Shown here piece by piece: positions 1 through 8,118 of a DNA stretch of 64,000 nucleotides (the first letter of the stretch is position 1; the number at the start of each line of letters is the position of its first letter). Source of the DNA: Nakamurella sp. PAMC28650. Its GTDB lineage: Bacteria; Actinomycetota; Actinomycetes; Mycobacteriales; Nakamurellaceae. The stretch is taken from the NCBI RefSeq assembly GCF_014303395.1, contig NZ_CP060298.1, positions 4,607,001 through 4,671,000 on the forward strand, given 5' to 3'. Made by a program: the position numbers and the translations under genes. The notes below the pieces were generated by a model, which saw nothing but the letters and a program-made list of their open reading frames with translations, ran no database searches and was not told the DNA's origin.

Positions 1-529
1 ACCATCGCGGGCTGTAGCGACAGGACGGGTGATAGAGGAAATTCAGGTCCAACACCAGCTCCGAGCCCTCGACTCCCAACTCGGCGCTCTTGGCACTGTC
101 GAGCAGATACCGCCCGCCGCCGTAGCTGCCCCTGCCCGCGGTGCCGTCGCGCAGGGGCAGGAACAGGCCCCCCGCGTATTGGTCGAGCCACCAGACGTCG
201 ACGTCGGCGTCGATGGGTCCCGGCAGGTGCACTTGACCGGCCAACGACATCCGGATGTCACCCTCACCGGAGGGCACCGTCATGGTGCGTGGCTCGCCGG
301 GGGGTCTCAGCGGCGAGGTGAAGCGCAGCGCAGGCTCGTAGGGCCAGTAGGGTAATCCGTTGTCCCGCAGTGGATCTCCATCCTCGAGAGGGCTCTGCGG
401 GTGATGGAGGAAGAGCTCGTCCCGGCCGGCCTTCCACGAGGCGTGGCCGTCCTCGGGAGATGGGTTCGCGCGAACCTCCGCATAAAGCTGGGCCATCGCT
501 CGCCGCCAGTCGACCAGTTCGAGGTACAC
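1..529 (-). CDS. DUF1684 domain protein, C-terminal end outside window
   Basis: Read on the minus strand this frame is open from 529 to the window edge and has no ATG near its beginning. I place the start at GTG 529 because AGGAG lies eight bases upstream and the protein then opens with YLELVDWRRAMAQLY, the usual DUF1684 opening. Further on come GDPLRDNGLPYWPY, a region of beta-strand character, YGGGRYLLDSAK and LNFLYHPSCRYSPRW, all hallmarks of DUF1684. The last few residues lie beyond base 1. The biochemical role of the family is not established. The gene stands downstream of an 80-bp repeat and reads away from the hydrolase gene on the same strand. Confidence 0.8.
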   Translation of the reverse strand, partial: MYLELVDWRRAMAQLYAEVRANPSPEDGHASWKAGRDELFLHHPQSPLEDGDPLRDNGLPYWPYEPALRFTSPLRPPGEPRTMTVPSGEGDIRMSLAGQVHLPGPIDADVDVWWLDQYAGGLFLPLRDGTAGRGSYGGGRYLLDSAKSAELGVEGSELVLDLNFLYHPSCRYSPRW

Positions 530-605
530 CGGGAGATCTCCTGACCGATTCGTTGATTTCCAGCGCCGACCCCCCAGCTTGCCACGACCGGCGAGAAGGC
601 GTGCT

Positions 606-685
606 GCATGGATCAACTTGGCGAATTTGGGACTGGAGTGACAGGAGTCATCAACTTCCGCCATGCCTGCGAAGTTGATCCACGC
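606..685. repeat. 80-bp intergenic repeat with inverted ends, copy 1
   Basis: The ends are inverted copies of one another (GCATGGATCAACTT on the left, AAGTTGATCCACGC on the right). The same 80 bases recur at 63516-63595 with 68 of 80 positions identical by my count, in the same orientation. Both copies lie between the 3' end of one minus-strand gene and the start of the next minus-strand gene. It could be a REP- or MITE-like element, or a conserved hairpin. Confidence 0.75.
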
Positions 686-732
686 CAAGGACGTTGGGCC
701 ACGCCAAGGACGTTGATCCACGCCAAAGACGC
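679..732. repeat. Tandem repeat of about 19 bp, three units
   Basis: CCACGCCAAGGACGTTG occurs twice and a third, diverged unit (CCACGCCAAAGACG) follows. The first unit begins inside the right arm of the 80-bp repeat and the array ends exactly where the hydrolase gene stops. It looks like local duplication of the repeat end. Confidence 0.7.
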
Positions 733-3513
733 TCAATCCGGGGGCCGAGGGGGGCGGAGTCCGCCCCAGTAGCGGTGGAGGACGCTGTCGACCGGAACGC
801 CCGCGTTCGCGTAGTACACCGGCCTGATCTGCACGAACATTCCGACGTCAGGAGCTTCCAGCAGGTACGGGACGCCGTTGATGACGCCGAGGTAGACCGC
901 CACATGGCCCTGGTAGCCGATGATGTCGCCCGGCCGACCCTGGCTCCAGGGCACGGGCCGGCCCGCGGCCCGCTGCGCTCCGGAGTAGTCGGGGATCTGT
1001 ACACCGGACTGCGACAACACGTAGCCGGTCAATCCCGAGCAGTCGAACCCGACGATTCCCTGGCAGGAATTCTCCGCCCCGCCCGCTCGGGCACATCCCT
1101 GGTCGGCAGGCCCGCCGTTCGTCCCGCCGCCCCACACGTACGGCAATCCGACCGAGGCAAGTCCGGCCGCCAGACCCTTGGCCACCGCGGCGGTCGGAGC
1201 CTTGATCACCGCGCCGGCAGCACCTGGAGCCACATTCGGGCCGGCCGGGATGGTCACGTTGACGCCGTTGACGTACACGCTCTGGACGACGCCGCCGCCG
1301 GTGGTACCGAAGTACTTCTGGAACAGGAAGAAGAAGTTGCGGTTGCCGTAGGTGCTGCACCGGTCACCGACACCGGGGTAGGCAGCCAGGGCCGCCGCGT
1401 TGGGCTGATAGGGCGTGTAGTCGTAGAGCGATGCGGTGGCGGTGTTGCGGATCAGCACGGTGGACCCACCACAGCCGCTGGGCGCGACGTTCCAGGCAAT
1501 GGTGGTGGTCTGACCAGCGTGGAAGTTGTAGTTGCCGGGGTCGATCCGATACCTGGCCCACTGCTTGGCCATCCCGTACGCCTGGTTGAAGAATCCGGCG
1601 TACTGCGGGTCGCAGTTCGCGGAGCCGCCGGGGCCGCTGTCCGGGCAGTGCCAGCCGTAGGCCGCGTCGTAGGTAGTCATCGTGACGTCGGTCCGCGTGA
1701 GCAGCGCCGACTCCTTCTGCAGCGTCACCAGCATCACCTGGGGGTTGATGCCGCACGCCACGGAGAGCTTCTGCAGGATGGTGGCCACATCCTCGGCGAT
1801 ACCTCCCGGGTAGGCGGCGCAGTACTTGTCCGAGGGCTCGTCGGGCGTGGTGACCCTCAACGACTTCAGGCACGCGGCGACGTTGCAGCCGGCGCCCTTG
1901 CTGTTGACGAATGTCCGGATGTTCGCGGCCGTCATCGATCTCGTGTTGTAGAAGACCGCGTCCGAGATGATCATCCCGGGATCGAACGCGGTGGACCGCC
2001 CGCCCGTTGACGGACTGCAGTCGATCGGTGCCGGGGTGCCGGACGGGGAGGGGGTCTGACCGGGGTCGACCACCGCGGGTGTCGTCGGGTCCGACCTCAC
2101 CGACGGATCAGCCGTACCGGTCGGCACGGGAGCGGCCGGCGGGTCCGGGTTGACCGCGATGTCGACCGGCACCGGTTTCGGCTTGGGTTTCGGTACCGGT
2201 GTCGGCTTCGCTGCACTAGTGGTCGGGCCGGTCGGGGTGGTCGTCCGCGACGGGGTGGTGGTCTTGCGCGGGGCGGTCGAGCTCGGCGCTGCGGTGGTCG
2301 ACCTCGGGGCAGTGGTCGCCGGTGTCGCAGTGGTCGCCGGTGACGCAGTGGTCGCCGGTGACGCCGTGGTCGCCGGTGACGCCGTGGTGGCCGGTGACGC
2401 GGGGGTCGCTGGTGACGTGGTGGGCGGCGCCGGCGTGGTCGTCGCGGACGGCTGGCTCGGCGGGGCGGAAGTCGGTGAGGTCGTCGTGGTCGGCGATGTG
2501 GTCGTCGCGGAGGCGGGGGCCGTGACGTTGGTGGTGACCGGCGATGACGGCGCAGTCGAGGAGGCTGCGCCGGACGCGGGAGCCGTACCGCCCAGAGCGA
2601 CGTCGGAGGACGCAACCAGAGGACCGCCGGGTACCGGGATGACGTCGCCGACAGGCCTGACCGTCATGAGGCCGGCGGTGTCGACGAAGGCCCCTCCGGA
2701 GCGTCGCAGGGCGGGCATCATGGCCGGACGGATCGCCGTTGCATACCGGTTCGCGCCGTTCGGAACAGCTTTCGGGACGGGCTGGAGCGATGGGGCTGCC
2801 GGGGCGACCAGAGCGGCCATTGCAGCCGGCGGCGGTGCGTACAACTTCGCGGTGAGCGCCTCGGACAGGCCGGACCACTGCTCGACGTTACGACCGACGT
2901 TGGTCTCCTGGATGACCTCACCGATCTGCCAGTCCAGCCGACCGTCGTCCTGGTAACCGGGAACCCGCTTGACGAGTTGCTGGAAGAACATCGTGGTGGC
3001 GCCGACCGCGTCCAGCCGGTCGTACTGCACGTAGAGCCCCGACGACGGATCGGACAACTGCTGGAACAGTCCGATGTACTGGCCGTGGGTGGCGGCTGGA
3101 TCGAGCGAGGATTCCTGCATGGCGACCGCCAGCGCGATCCGGATCCCACGGCGGCCGATCCCCATCTTGTGCCCGACGGTGACGATCGTCGATGCGGTGC
3201 CGACCTGTAGTGAGTCGAGCCGCACGCCGCTGAAGGTTCCGCCGGCCGTCGCGCCGGGAGGGGTGACGGGCGGGGTCGGCATGGTGACGGGGACGCACGC
3301 CGTCGCGGTCGGCGTGCTCGCCGCGGTGGACACGGGATTCGTGGCCTCGGACGGATTCGTGGCGAAGGCGAGGAAGACCGCACAGACCACCCCGATTACA
3401 CCGGCCCTGGCCCACGAGACGCCGGCCCTGCTCCTGGCCCGCCGCCGACCGCGCCGGACGGGGCCGCGGTGAACCTCGCGGCCCGCATCGGTCCGCGGAA
3501 GAATCGGTGTCAC
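733..3513 (-). CDS. Secreted multidomain cell-wall hydrolase (lysozyme-like domains plus NlpC/P60)
   Basis: The C-terminal 140 residues are an NlpC/P60 peptidase: the catalytic Cys is in FDCSGL (about residue 825) and the His in GHVAVY (about 870). This fold cleaves peptide stems of peptidoglycan. Before it is a Cys-rich lysozyme-like domain of actinobacterial type (ACGINPQVMLVTLQKE, YGNRNFFFLFQKYFG). Near the N-terminus is a second lysozyme-like segment (GIRIALAVAMQESSLDP, GLFQQ). A long Thr/Pro/Ala linker joins the two. A basic segment and a hydrophobic stretch (VIGVVCAVFLAFA) form the export signal. The frame stays open to 3666. I chose GTG 3513, which gives 926 residues, because upstream residues look non-coding; no strong ribosome site decides it. 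The role in growth or division is inferred. Confidence 0.8.
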   Translation of the reverse strand: MTPILPRTDAGREVHRGPVRRGRRRARSRAGVSWARAGVIGVVCAVFLAFATNPSEATNPVSTAASTPTATACVPVTMPTPPVTPPGATAGGTFSGVRLDSLQVGTASTIVTVGHKMGIGRRGIRIALAVAMQESSLDPAATHGQYIGLFQQLSDPSSGLYVQYDRLDAVGATTMFFQQLVKRVPGYQDDGRLDWQIGEVIQETNVGRNVEQWSGLSEALTAKLYAPPPAAMAALVAPAAPSLQPVPKAVPNGANRYATAIRPAMMPALRRSGGAFVDTAGLMTVRPVGDVIPVPGGPLVASSDVALGGTAPASGAASSTAPSSPVTTNVTAPASATTTSPTTTTSPTSAPPSQPSATTTPAPPTTSPATPASPATTASPATTASPATTASPATTATPATTAPRSTTAAPSSTAPRKTTTPSRTTTPTGPTTSAAKPTPVPKPKPKPVPVDIAVNPDPPAAPVPTGTADPSVRSDPTTPAVVDPGQTPSPSGTPAPIDCSPSTGGRSTAFDPGMIISDAVFYNTRSMTAANIRTFVNSKGAGCNVAACLKSLRVTTPDEPSDKYCAAYPGGIAEDVATILQKLSVACGINPQVMLVTLQKESALLTRTDVTMTTYDAAYGWHCPDSGPGGSANCDPQYAGFFNQAYGMAKQWARYRIDPGNYNFHAGQTTTIAWNVAPSGCGGSTVLIRNTATASLYDYTPYQPNAAALAAYPGVGDRCSTYGNRNFFFLFQKYFGTTGGGVVQSVYVNGVNVTIPAGPNVAPGAAGAVIKAPTAAVAKGLAAGLASVGLPYVWGGGTNGGPADQGCARAGGAENSCQGIVGFDCSGLTGYVLSQSGVQIPDYSGAQRAAGRPVPWSQGRPGDIIGYQGHVAVYLGVINGVPYLLEAPDVGMFVQIRPVYYANAGVPVDSVLHRYWGGLRPPRPPD
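2309..2418. repeat. 18-bp minisatellite inside the hydrolase linker
   Basis: About six 18-base units (GTGGTCGCCGGTGACGCC and close variants on the plus strand) encode a repeated Ala-Ser-Pro-Ala-Thr-Thr linker. The period is a multiple of three, so unit gain or loss would keep frame. Confidence 0.8.
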
Positions 3514-3842
3514 TCCCACTTCAGCTCGAATTCTCTGCAATAGCACGGCGATGATCCCAGCCGGGGCAAAATCATTGCTCCAAATGGCTTGTCTGCAGCT
3601 TAGGTCTTGGATGTGTTCCGCACCACGTGAATCACTCGATCGTGCCCGAATGGCCTTCACCCTCACAGACTTGGCATCGCGACCCGCACGAAACGACGAT
3701 TTCGAACACGATCAGGGCGCGCATCGTCGTCGGCGCCGCGCTTCGTTGACAGCGGTAGATTTCGTTGGTCGCCGTCCAGGCCCCATCGTGGGTGGCTCGC
3801 GGCACCTCAGGGTCGGTAGCAGGTGGAAGGAATCGAGGTCGC
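3514..3842. other. Intergenic region between divergent genes
   Basis: No coding frame is convincing here. The segment must hold the promoters of the hydrolase gene and of the small gene at 3843. A TTGACA hexamer is present at 3746-3751 but has no good -10 partner at normal spacing. I looked for a cyclic-di-AMP (ydaO) riboswitch, common ahead of such hydrolases, and did not see its conserved core. Confidence 0.5.
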
Positions 3843-4274
3843 ATGGGGATCCGGGACGCGCTGCGGTCCATTCGTGGTGGGGAGAAGAAGGCAGCCACCG
3901 ACGACAGCACCGAGGCCGAAGCGCCGGAGCCGACCTGGTTCCAACCAAGACACGACGGCTCCTACGAGGTCTCGGCACTCGGTCCCGGTCCGACCGAACT
4001 GCGCTTGCGATTCCTCCCCGGAGGCACGGTGTTCGAGTCCAGCGGCGCAGACGCGACCCCGGGATCCGAGCAGCAGAACCCCTGCCGGGGTGAATACACC
4101 GGAGCGGGACGGTTCAACGTGCAACGCCGGTTCGAGAGGATCGTCAGCTATGCGGTGCTGGAGATGGAAGCCGGCGACACCGAAGGTGAATCCGGTTTTC
4201 TGGCTCGGCGGATAGACGGCGCCGACCGCAGCACCGCGGAGCTGCACTTCATCTTCCGTCCGGACCACGGCTGA
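3843..4274 (+). CDS. Hypothetical protein, 143 residues
   Basis: I do not recognise the family. The protein begins MGIRDALRSIRGGEKK, so its N-terminus is basic, then acidic and Pro-rich, followed by a section of probable beta strands (YEVSALGPGPTELRLRFLPG) and an Arg/Glu-rich end. There is no signal peptide or membrane segment. ATG 3843 is preceded by GGAAGGA about 13 bases upstream and by a nearer GAGGTC. It faces away from the cell-wall hydrolase gene and is followed by the PAP2-like gene. Third-position GC is high, like its neighbours, so it is probably a real gene. Confidence 0.6.
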   Translation: MGIRDALRSIRGGEKKAATDDSTEAEAPEPTWFQPRHDGSYEVSALGPGPTELRLRFLPGGTVFESSGADATPGSEQQNPCRGEYTGAGRFNVQRRFERIVSYAVLEMEAGDTEGESGFLARRIDGADRSTAELHFIFRPDHG

Positions 4275-4447
4275 TTCGCGGCGGGAACGCACGCACCGGT
4301 TCCGGTGGGGAGCCGGCCCGACCGGCGGGCAGGGCCGTTGGATCGTCCAGGAAGTCCGCAATCTGGACGACGCACAGGGCGACCGTCCCGGATCGCCGCC
4401 CGGCGATCGGTCGGCCTGCGGCGCAGCATGCCACCTCCCGCCGCCGT

Positions 4448-4453
4448 TAGGCT
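4448..4453 (+). promoter_or_regulatory. Candidate -10 box for leaderless mRNA of the PAP2-like gene
   Basis: TAGGCT is followed by six bases and then ATG 4460, with no ribosome binding site. That is the spacing expected if transcription starts at the start codon. Confidence 0.5.
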
Positions 4454-4459
4454 GCGCTG

Positions 4460-5083
4460 ATGTCCGGGATTGATCTGTCGGTAGTGGACTGGGTGCCTTC
4501 GCACCGAACTGCCTGGGCAACGCAGATCTCGCGGGCGGTGATGGCCGTCGGCACCCACCTCGCGGCGCTCGGTGTGCTCACCCTGGCGGTGCTCGGCTAC
4601 CTGCTGGTCCGGCGCCGCTGGGCCGTCATCGCAACGGTCGCCGGCGCGGCCACCATTTCGTTGATCGCTGCCGGTGTAGTGAAGTCTGCGGTGGGCAGGC
4701 CGCGGCCGCCAACGGACGTGGCCCTGGTTCATGCCGGGGGGCTGTCGATGCCCTCCACCGACGGCGCGGTCACCGCCGCTGTCGCAGTCGCCCTGTTCAT
4801 GGCAACTTCGTGGTCGACGCGGCGCGCTCGGGCACTGTTCGGTGCCCTCTTGGTGTTCGCGGTGCTGGGCGTCGGCATTGCCCTGGTGTACCTGGGCGTT
4901 CATTGGCCCAGCGACGTGCTGGCCGGTTGGGCGCTCGGCGCCCTGACCGCGTGGGCGTGGCACCTGGCGGTGAAGCGTTGGACACCCGCGAACTGGCACC
5001 CGGCGGTTCCGGCTTCGACGAAGCTCTCGGTGGCATCGCCGACCGACCCCCACCTCGACCGTGTAGACCGGCACGGTGGCTGA
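4460..5083 (+). CDS. PAP2-family membrane phosphatase-like protein with degenerate active site
   Basis: The 207-residue protein has five or six hydrophobic segments and the PAP2 arrangement. Motif 1 is intact (KSAVGRPRP). Motif 2, normally PSGH, reads PSTD (SMPSTDGAV), so the proton-donating His is gone. Motif 3, normally SR-x5-H-x3-D, reads ALVYLGVHWPSDVLAG: the nucleophile His and the Asp remain, but the phosphate-binding Arg and the Ser before it are replaced. PAP2 enzymes remove phosphate from lipid phosphates or undecaprenyl pyrophosphate at the membrane. With these changes it may be inactive or altered in function. The C-terminal 40 residues are soluble. The start at ATG 4460 fits a leaderless transcript. 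Confidence 0.75.
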   Translation: MSGIDLSVVDWVPSHRTAWATQISRAVMAVGTHLAALGVLTLAVLGYLLVRRRWAVIATVAGAATISLIAAGVVKSAVGRPRPPTDVALVHAGGLSMPSTDGAVTAAVAVALFMATSWSTRRARALFGALLVFAVLGVGIALVYLGVHWPSDVLAGWALGALTAWAWHLAVKRWTPANWHPAVPASTKLSVASPTDPHLDRVDRHGG

Positions 5084-5177
5084 CTGCGGGATCACCGCTA
5101 GTTCTGCAGACGATGGCGGCCTCCTGGATCGGCAGGCTGAGGTGTCGACGACCGCCTCGCGGTCGTCGCGGCGAGCG

Positions 5178-5318
5178 TCAGGCCGCGACGGCGTCCTCCA
5201 ACGCAGCTACTTCCCTGGGTTGCAGTCGGGAGAGTTCGTCTGCTTCGGCGTCGTCGACGACCGGCCGCTCCCAGAAGGACGACCGACTGCTGCCCCGATC
5301 GGGATGGCCTGCCGTCAT
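5178..5318 (-). CDS. Possible small acidic protein, 46 residues
   Basis: A short frame from ATG 5318 encodes an acidic peptide (SSFWERPVVDDAEADEL, then LQPREVAALEDAVAA) with amphipathic-helix character. It follows the MazF-like toxin gene by 32 bases on the same strand. AGAGG directly abuts the ATG, so initiation there would be poor; it may be a remnant of a longer gene. I do not recognise it, and the call rests only on amino-acid composition and position. Confidence 0.3.
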   Translation of the reverse strand: MTAGHPDRGSSRSSFWERPVVDDAEADELSRLQPREVAALEDAVAA

Positions 5319-5350
5319 CCTCTGAGAGCTGACTGATGGTCGATGGCGGC

Positions 5351-5704
5351 TCAGGAGGGGCTCCGGGAAGACGGCGGTGGGGCCGCGTCCTGGACACCGA
5401 GGTAGTGGGCGAGCGCGAGCTCGACCTCGGCAAGTTCCTCTCGGCTCAGGTAGTCGACCGGGTCGCCCACGATGTAGGCGATGTCGATGGAGCGGATCTG
5501 GTCGATCAGCAGCCGTGTCGGTCGGCCGGCAATTTCAAGCTCGGGGCGGTGCAGCGACGGGCCGGCCGAGGTCGAAGTGGGGACGACGGTCGCAACCGAA
5601 AGAGGTGAATGCGACGGGGACACGACCAGCCCTAGACGTTTGCCGCGTTGCTCCTGCCCGCGGGGTCGTCCGAGATCGATCCGGTAGACAGCCCCGCGGA
5701 TCAC
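5351..5704 (-). CDS. MazF/PemK-family toxin (mRNA interferase)
   Basis: From GTG 5704 the 117-residue protein begins VIRGAVYRIDLGRPRG, the usual opening of MazF toxins, and continues KRLGLVVSPSHSPLSVATVVPTS in pieces typical of the fold, then RPTRLLIDQIRSID, where MazF has its conserved strand and Arg. MazF enzymes cut single-stranded RNA at short motifs, and the partner antitoxin blocks this. The start overlaps the antitoxin stop (GTGA), so the two are translationally coupled in the usual antitoxin-first order. The C-terminus (about 12 residues, Pro/Ser-rich) exceeds the family core. Cleavage specificity cannot be read from sequence. Confidence 0.85.
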   Translation of the reverse strand: MIRGAVYRIDLGRPRGQEQRGKRLGLVVSPSHSPLSVATVVPTSTSAGPSLHRPELEIAGRPTRLLIDQIRSIDIAYIVGDPVDYLSREELAEVELALAHYLGVQDAAPPPSSRSPS

Positions 5705-5901
5705 CAGGCTTCGAGCTCCGCGTTGACATCCTCGTCCTTCAGCGCCTCTGCGTCGGCGCGAAACTGTGCCAGCCACCGTTCGTGATCCAGCAGCCGCAGG
5801 GCCCGGCGCAGCGTGTCCGAGGTGCCCTCGCCGGGCCGCGCTGCCTCGCGGAGGATGCGTTCGTCATCTGGGGTCGGCCGGAAACCGATCGGTGCAGGCA
5901 C
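5701..5901 (-). CDS. Antitoxin of the MazF-type pair, ribbon-helix-helix-like
   Basis: The 66-residue protein begins with GTG 5901 and reads GFRPTPDDERILREA, then SDTLRRALRLLDHERW, a pattern of a short strand and two helices like a ribbon-helix-helix DNA-binding domain. The C-terminal part (FRADAEALKDEDVNAELEAW) is acidic and probably disordered until it wraps the toxin. It is upstream of and overlaps the toxin gene, as expected for a type II antitoxin, and would repress its own promoter. No ribosome site is present; a TAATGT box six bases before the start suggests a leaderless message. Confidence 0.75.
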   Translation of the reverse strand: MPAPIGFRPTPDDERILREAARPGEGTSDTLRRALRLLDHERWLAQFRADAEALKDEDVNAELEAW

Positions 5902-5907
5902 GCCGCC

Positions 5908-5913
5908 ACATTA
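5908..5913 (-). promoter_or_regulatory. Candidate -10 box for leaderless toxin-antitoxin mRNA
   Basis: On the minus strand TAATGT is followed by six bases and GTG 5901. The identical box at the same spacing precedes the gene starting at 7002. Confidence 0.5.
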
Positions 5914-6108
5914 CCGCTTGTTCGACAGTTGTTGAACACATCGCGCGTCCGAGATCAGCCAATACGGATTCCGCTGCTCACAGCACCCAGCCACTACCAA
6001 CTCCGAGGAGCTCGACGGTCCAACGGCGAGGTCGGCGTCGGGACTGGGTAGCTGCCTCTGGATGGATCAGACCTGCCCCGAGGCGGTCCCCTGGTGGGTG
6101 GTGCCCGG

Positions 6109-7002
6109 CTAGTCGGGTGCAAGTTGCGGCCGCCCCGGCCCGTGGGCGATCGCCCGCCGCAGCTTGTCGGTCGTGGCCGATGGCAGGACGATGATGCCGC
6201 GGATCAGGTCCAGGGTAGTGGCCAGTGCGGCGTCACGTTCGCCGGCCGGAGTCCCTGGATCCAAGGCCAGGTCCAGCGCTCGGCGGGCTCGACGAAGTCG
6301 GTTGCGTTGCTCTGCGTCCAAATGGTCAAGGGCGACCGCGCGGGCATTCGCTTCCGCTGCCTCCCACGCCTTCTCCGCGACGAGCGCCGCCGCGACGAAC
6401 CGACCTGCGTGATCCGGTGGACACAGCTTGGGATCTTCGGGCTCCAGGGCGCATGCCTGGGAGAACGCCCCGTACCAGGCCGCGCTGATCGGATCCTGCG
6501 GGTCGATCAACGCCGGGTACGCCAACAACTTGCGCGCGTCCAGTTCATAGCTGGCGTGCGCGGATTTGACCGAGCCGAGCACGGCCACAGCCTCGTCAAG
6601 GCTGGCGACGCTCGTGGTGGCGACTGGCGCAGCTGAGGGCGGAGGAGGGTGTGGGGACTTGGCCACCGTGCGGCGGGTGATCGGGTCGATGAGCCGGATG
6701 GCGACGCCGTCGGGGAACACTCCTTCGGCAAACACTTCGCTGATCGACCAGCTCCAGGTGCGCAGGTCGTAGAAATGTCGGGCGGTCAGCCCTCCGCGCC
6801 ATGACTTTTCGGTTCCGTATGCATAGACCTGCATTGGCTTGTCTGGTCGGGGCGCCAGGACCACGGCGCCGATGAGCCATTGTTGGGCGGCCAGGGCGAG
6901 CCAGCAGTTTCGCCTGCCGATCCACAGTGATGCGCGGACCGATGATTTCGGGTCATCGAACAACGCCTTCCGGTCGTCGGTCTCGTCCGCACCCAAACTC
7001 AT
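6109..7002 (-). CDS. Hypothetical protein, 297 residues
   Basis: I do not recognise this protein. Its first 120 residues are rich in Trp and hydrophobic strands (SVRASLWIGRRNCWLALA, QQWLIGAVVLAPRPD, YDLRTWSWSISEVF). A Pro-rich hinge (SPHPPPPSAAP) follows. The remaining 170 residues are Ala/Arg/Glu-rich and clearly helical (AEKAWEAAEANARAVALDH, RRARRALDLALD). No membrane segment or signal peptide is seen. The start at ATG 7002 lies six bases after a TAATGT box, pointing to a leaderless message. Neighbours are a toxin-antitoxin pair and scattered accessory genes, so it may be part of a transferred stretch. Confidence 0.6.
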   Translation of the reverse strand: MSLGADETDDRKALFDDPKSSVRASLWIGRRNCWLALAAQQWLIGAVVLAPRPDKPMQVYAYGTEKSWRGGLTARHFYDLRTWSWSISEVFAEGVFPDGVAIRLIDPITRRTVAKSPHPPPPSAAPVATTSVASLDEAVAVLGSVKSAHASYELDARKLLAYPALIDPQDPISAAWYGAFSQACALEPEDPKLCPPDHAGRFVAAALVAEKAWEAAEANARAVALDHLDAEQRNRLRRARRALDLALDPGTPAGERDAALATTLDLIRGIIVLPSATTDKLRRAIAHGPGRPQLAPD

Positions 7003-7322
7003 GCCAGCACATTATCCGGACGGCGACGCCCACCAGGAGCTTGGCGTAGATGAGGCCTGTCCCTGATCGTTGAGCGCTGATTTGGCGCGGAGCTACTGTC
7101 AGGCTCGACTGGAAGGGGACACCCGGGGGCAAAGCGGTTCACTTGCACCTTCAGGAGGTGATCACGCCGGCCCTGGCCACGGCTGCATGACTTGCTACAC
7201 ACCGCTGCGGTACTCGATCCGCCTCAAAACCTGATCGTCAACGCGACGCTGAACGTCGCAGGACCATTCGGGCGCGAAGTCCGGTCAACACGGATTATTC
7301 CAGTGAGGGCTACCGTCCGGAC
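7003..7322. other. Intergenic region with two outward promoters
   Basis: No coding frame looks real. At the left end (7009-7014, minus strand) is the TAATGT -10-like box of the 297-residue gene. At the right end (7311-7316, plus strand) TACCGT lies six bases before ATG 7323. The middle holds nothing I can name. Confidence 0.5.
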
Positions 7323-7508
7323 ATGGACTTCTACAGCAAGCGACCGGCGCCGGTGGCGGATGAGTGGACGCAGCTGACGGGGTGGTTGGACCAGTGCGTT
7401 CCGGATGCCGCAAGCCGACCCGCTTGTGCGGAATCCGGAGTTGATCCCATGCGCGCGAGCCCGAGTGGCCAGGAAATATTGATGGCTCAGCCGTCTACTG
7501 AAGACTGA
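7323..7508 (+). pseudogene. Possible 5' remnant of a truncated gene
   Basis: A frame of 61 codons starts MDFYSKRPAPVADEWTQL and its first 30 codons have normal usage for this genome, but the rest loses coding character and runs into the 3' end of the convergent VOC gene, overlapping it by 22 bases. A -10-like TACCGT six bases before the ATG would make a leaderless mRNA. I read it as the surviving beginning of a longer gene, though a small genuine protein is possible. No family is recognised. Confidence 0.3.
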
Positions 7509-7900
7509 AACCGCACGAGGTAACCGTCCGGGTCAGTCACCAAGAATTGCCGCACGGCGGCAACGTCCGCGCCTACCTGGTACTGCTTGGTCTCCGGCGG
7601 CAGAAACAATGCGACACCGGCCGCGCCGAGCGCGGCAGCGACCATGTCAGCATCGGGCACTGTGATTTGGAAGTTGATGCCGCGACCCAGGGGCGGTTCG
7701 AGCGGCCCAGTGATCCAGTTCCGACCGATTCCAACTTGTTCCAGCATCAGGTGAGCTGATCCGAGCCTGATGTAGGCAAATCGTTCCTCTGGCCGGGCGT
7801 ATCGAACCTCGAACCCGCAGAGCGAGCACCAGAACTCGAGACTCCGATCGATGTCACTGACCAACAGCTCAGGCACCAGGCCCGGTGCGCGCGTTGCCAT
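7487..7900 (-). CDS. VOC-superfamily (glyoxalase/bleomycin-resistance-like) protein
   Basis: The 137-residue protein has the paired beta-alpha-beta-beta-beta pattern of the vicinal oxygen chelate fold. It opens with PELLVSDIDRSLEFWCSLCG, then FAYIRLGSAHLMLEQ, and in the second half FQITVPDADMVAAALGAAGV and FLVTDPDGYLVRFQ. Members include glyoxalases, dioxygenases and drug-binding resistance proteins; the Glu and His candidates for metal binding are not complete enough to choose. It has an AAGG-type ribosome site seven bases before ATG 7900. It is monocistronic and transcribed away from the methyltransferase gene. Bleomycin-type binding is one possibility, not shown. Confidence 0.8.
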   Translation of the reverse strand: MATRAPGLVPELLVSDIDRSLEFWCSLCGFEVRYARPEERFAYIRLGSAHLMLEQVGIGRNWITGPLEPPLGRGINFQITVPDADMVAAALGAAGVALFLPPETKQYQVGADVAAVRQFLVTDPDGYLVRFQSSVDG

Positions 7901-8118
7901 CTGACGACCTTCTCACGCGCCGACGCCCGGCGGCGTACTCCAGAGACAGCCGTCCGATAGCCGAAACAAGGCGCCGAGCGTGGCCACGCTCTCCAGCACG
8001 CCGCTGCCAGTAGATCCGTGCAGATCACCGGCACGTCGTCCAACCTGGCCGGTCGGATAAGTTGCCCTGAACTGGCCGTGGTGCACCGTACGGGGAGTTT
8101 GCCGGCCTGCATTTGAAC

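Noticed and set aside
2309..2418. CRISPR array
   Set aside because: The 18-bp repeats are contiguous with no spacers and encode a protein linker in frame.
3514..3842. Cyclic-di-AMP riboswitch before the cell-wall hydrolase gene
   Set aside because: Actinobacterial hydrolases often have one, but the conserved core sequences were not found.
5076..5336. An 86-codon plus-strand frame after the PAP2-like gene
   Set aside because: It starts within that gene at a GTG with no ribosome site, and its composition is not protein-like; the opposite strand has the better small frame.
7140..7165. AGGAGGTGATC resembling a ribosome binding site
   Set aside because: No start codon with a coding frame follows at a useful distance.
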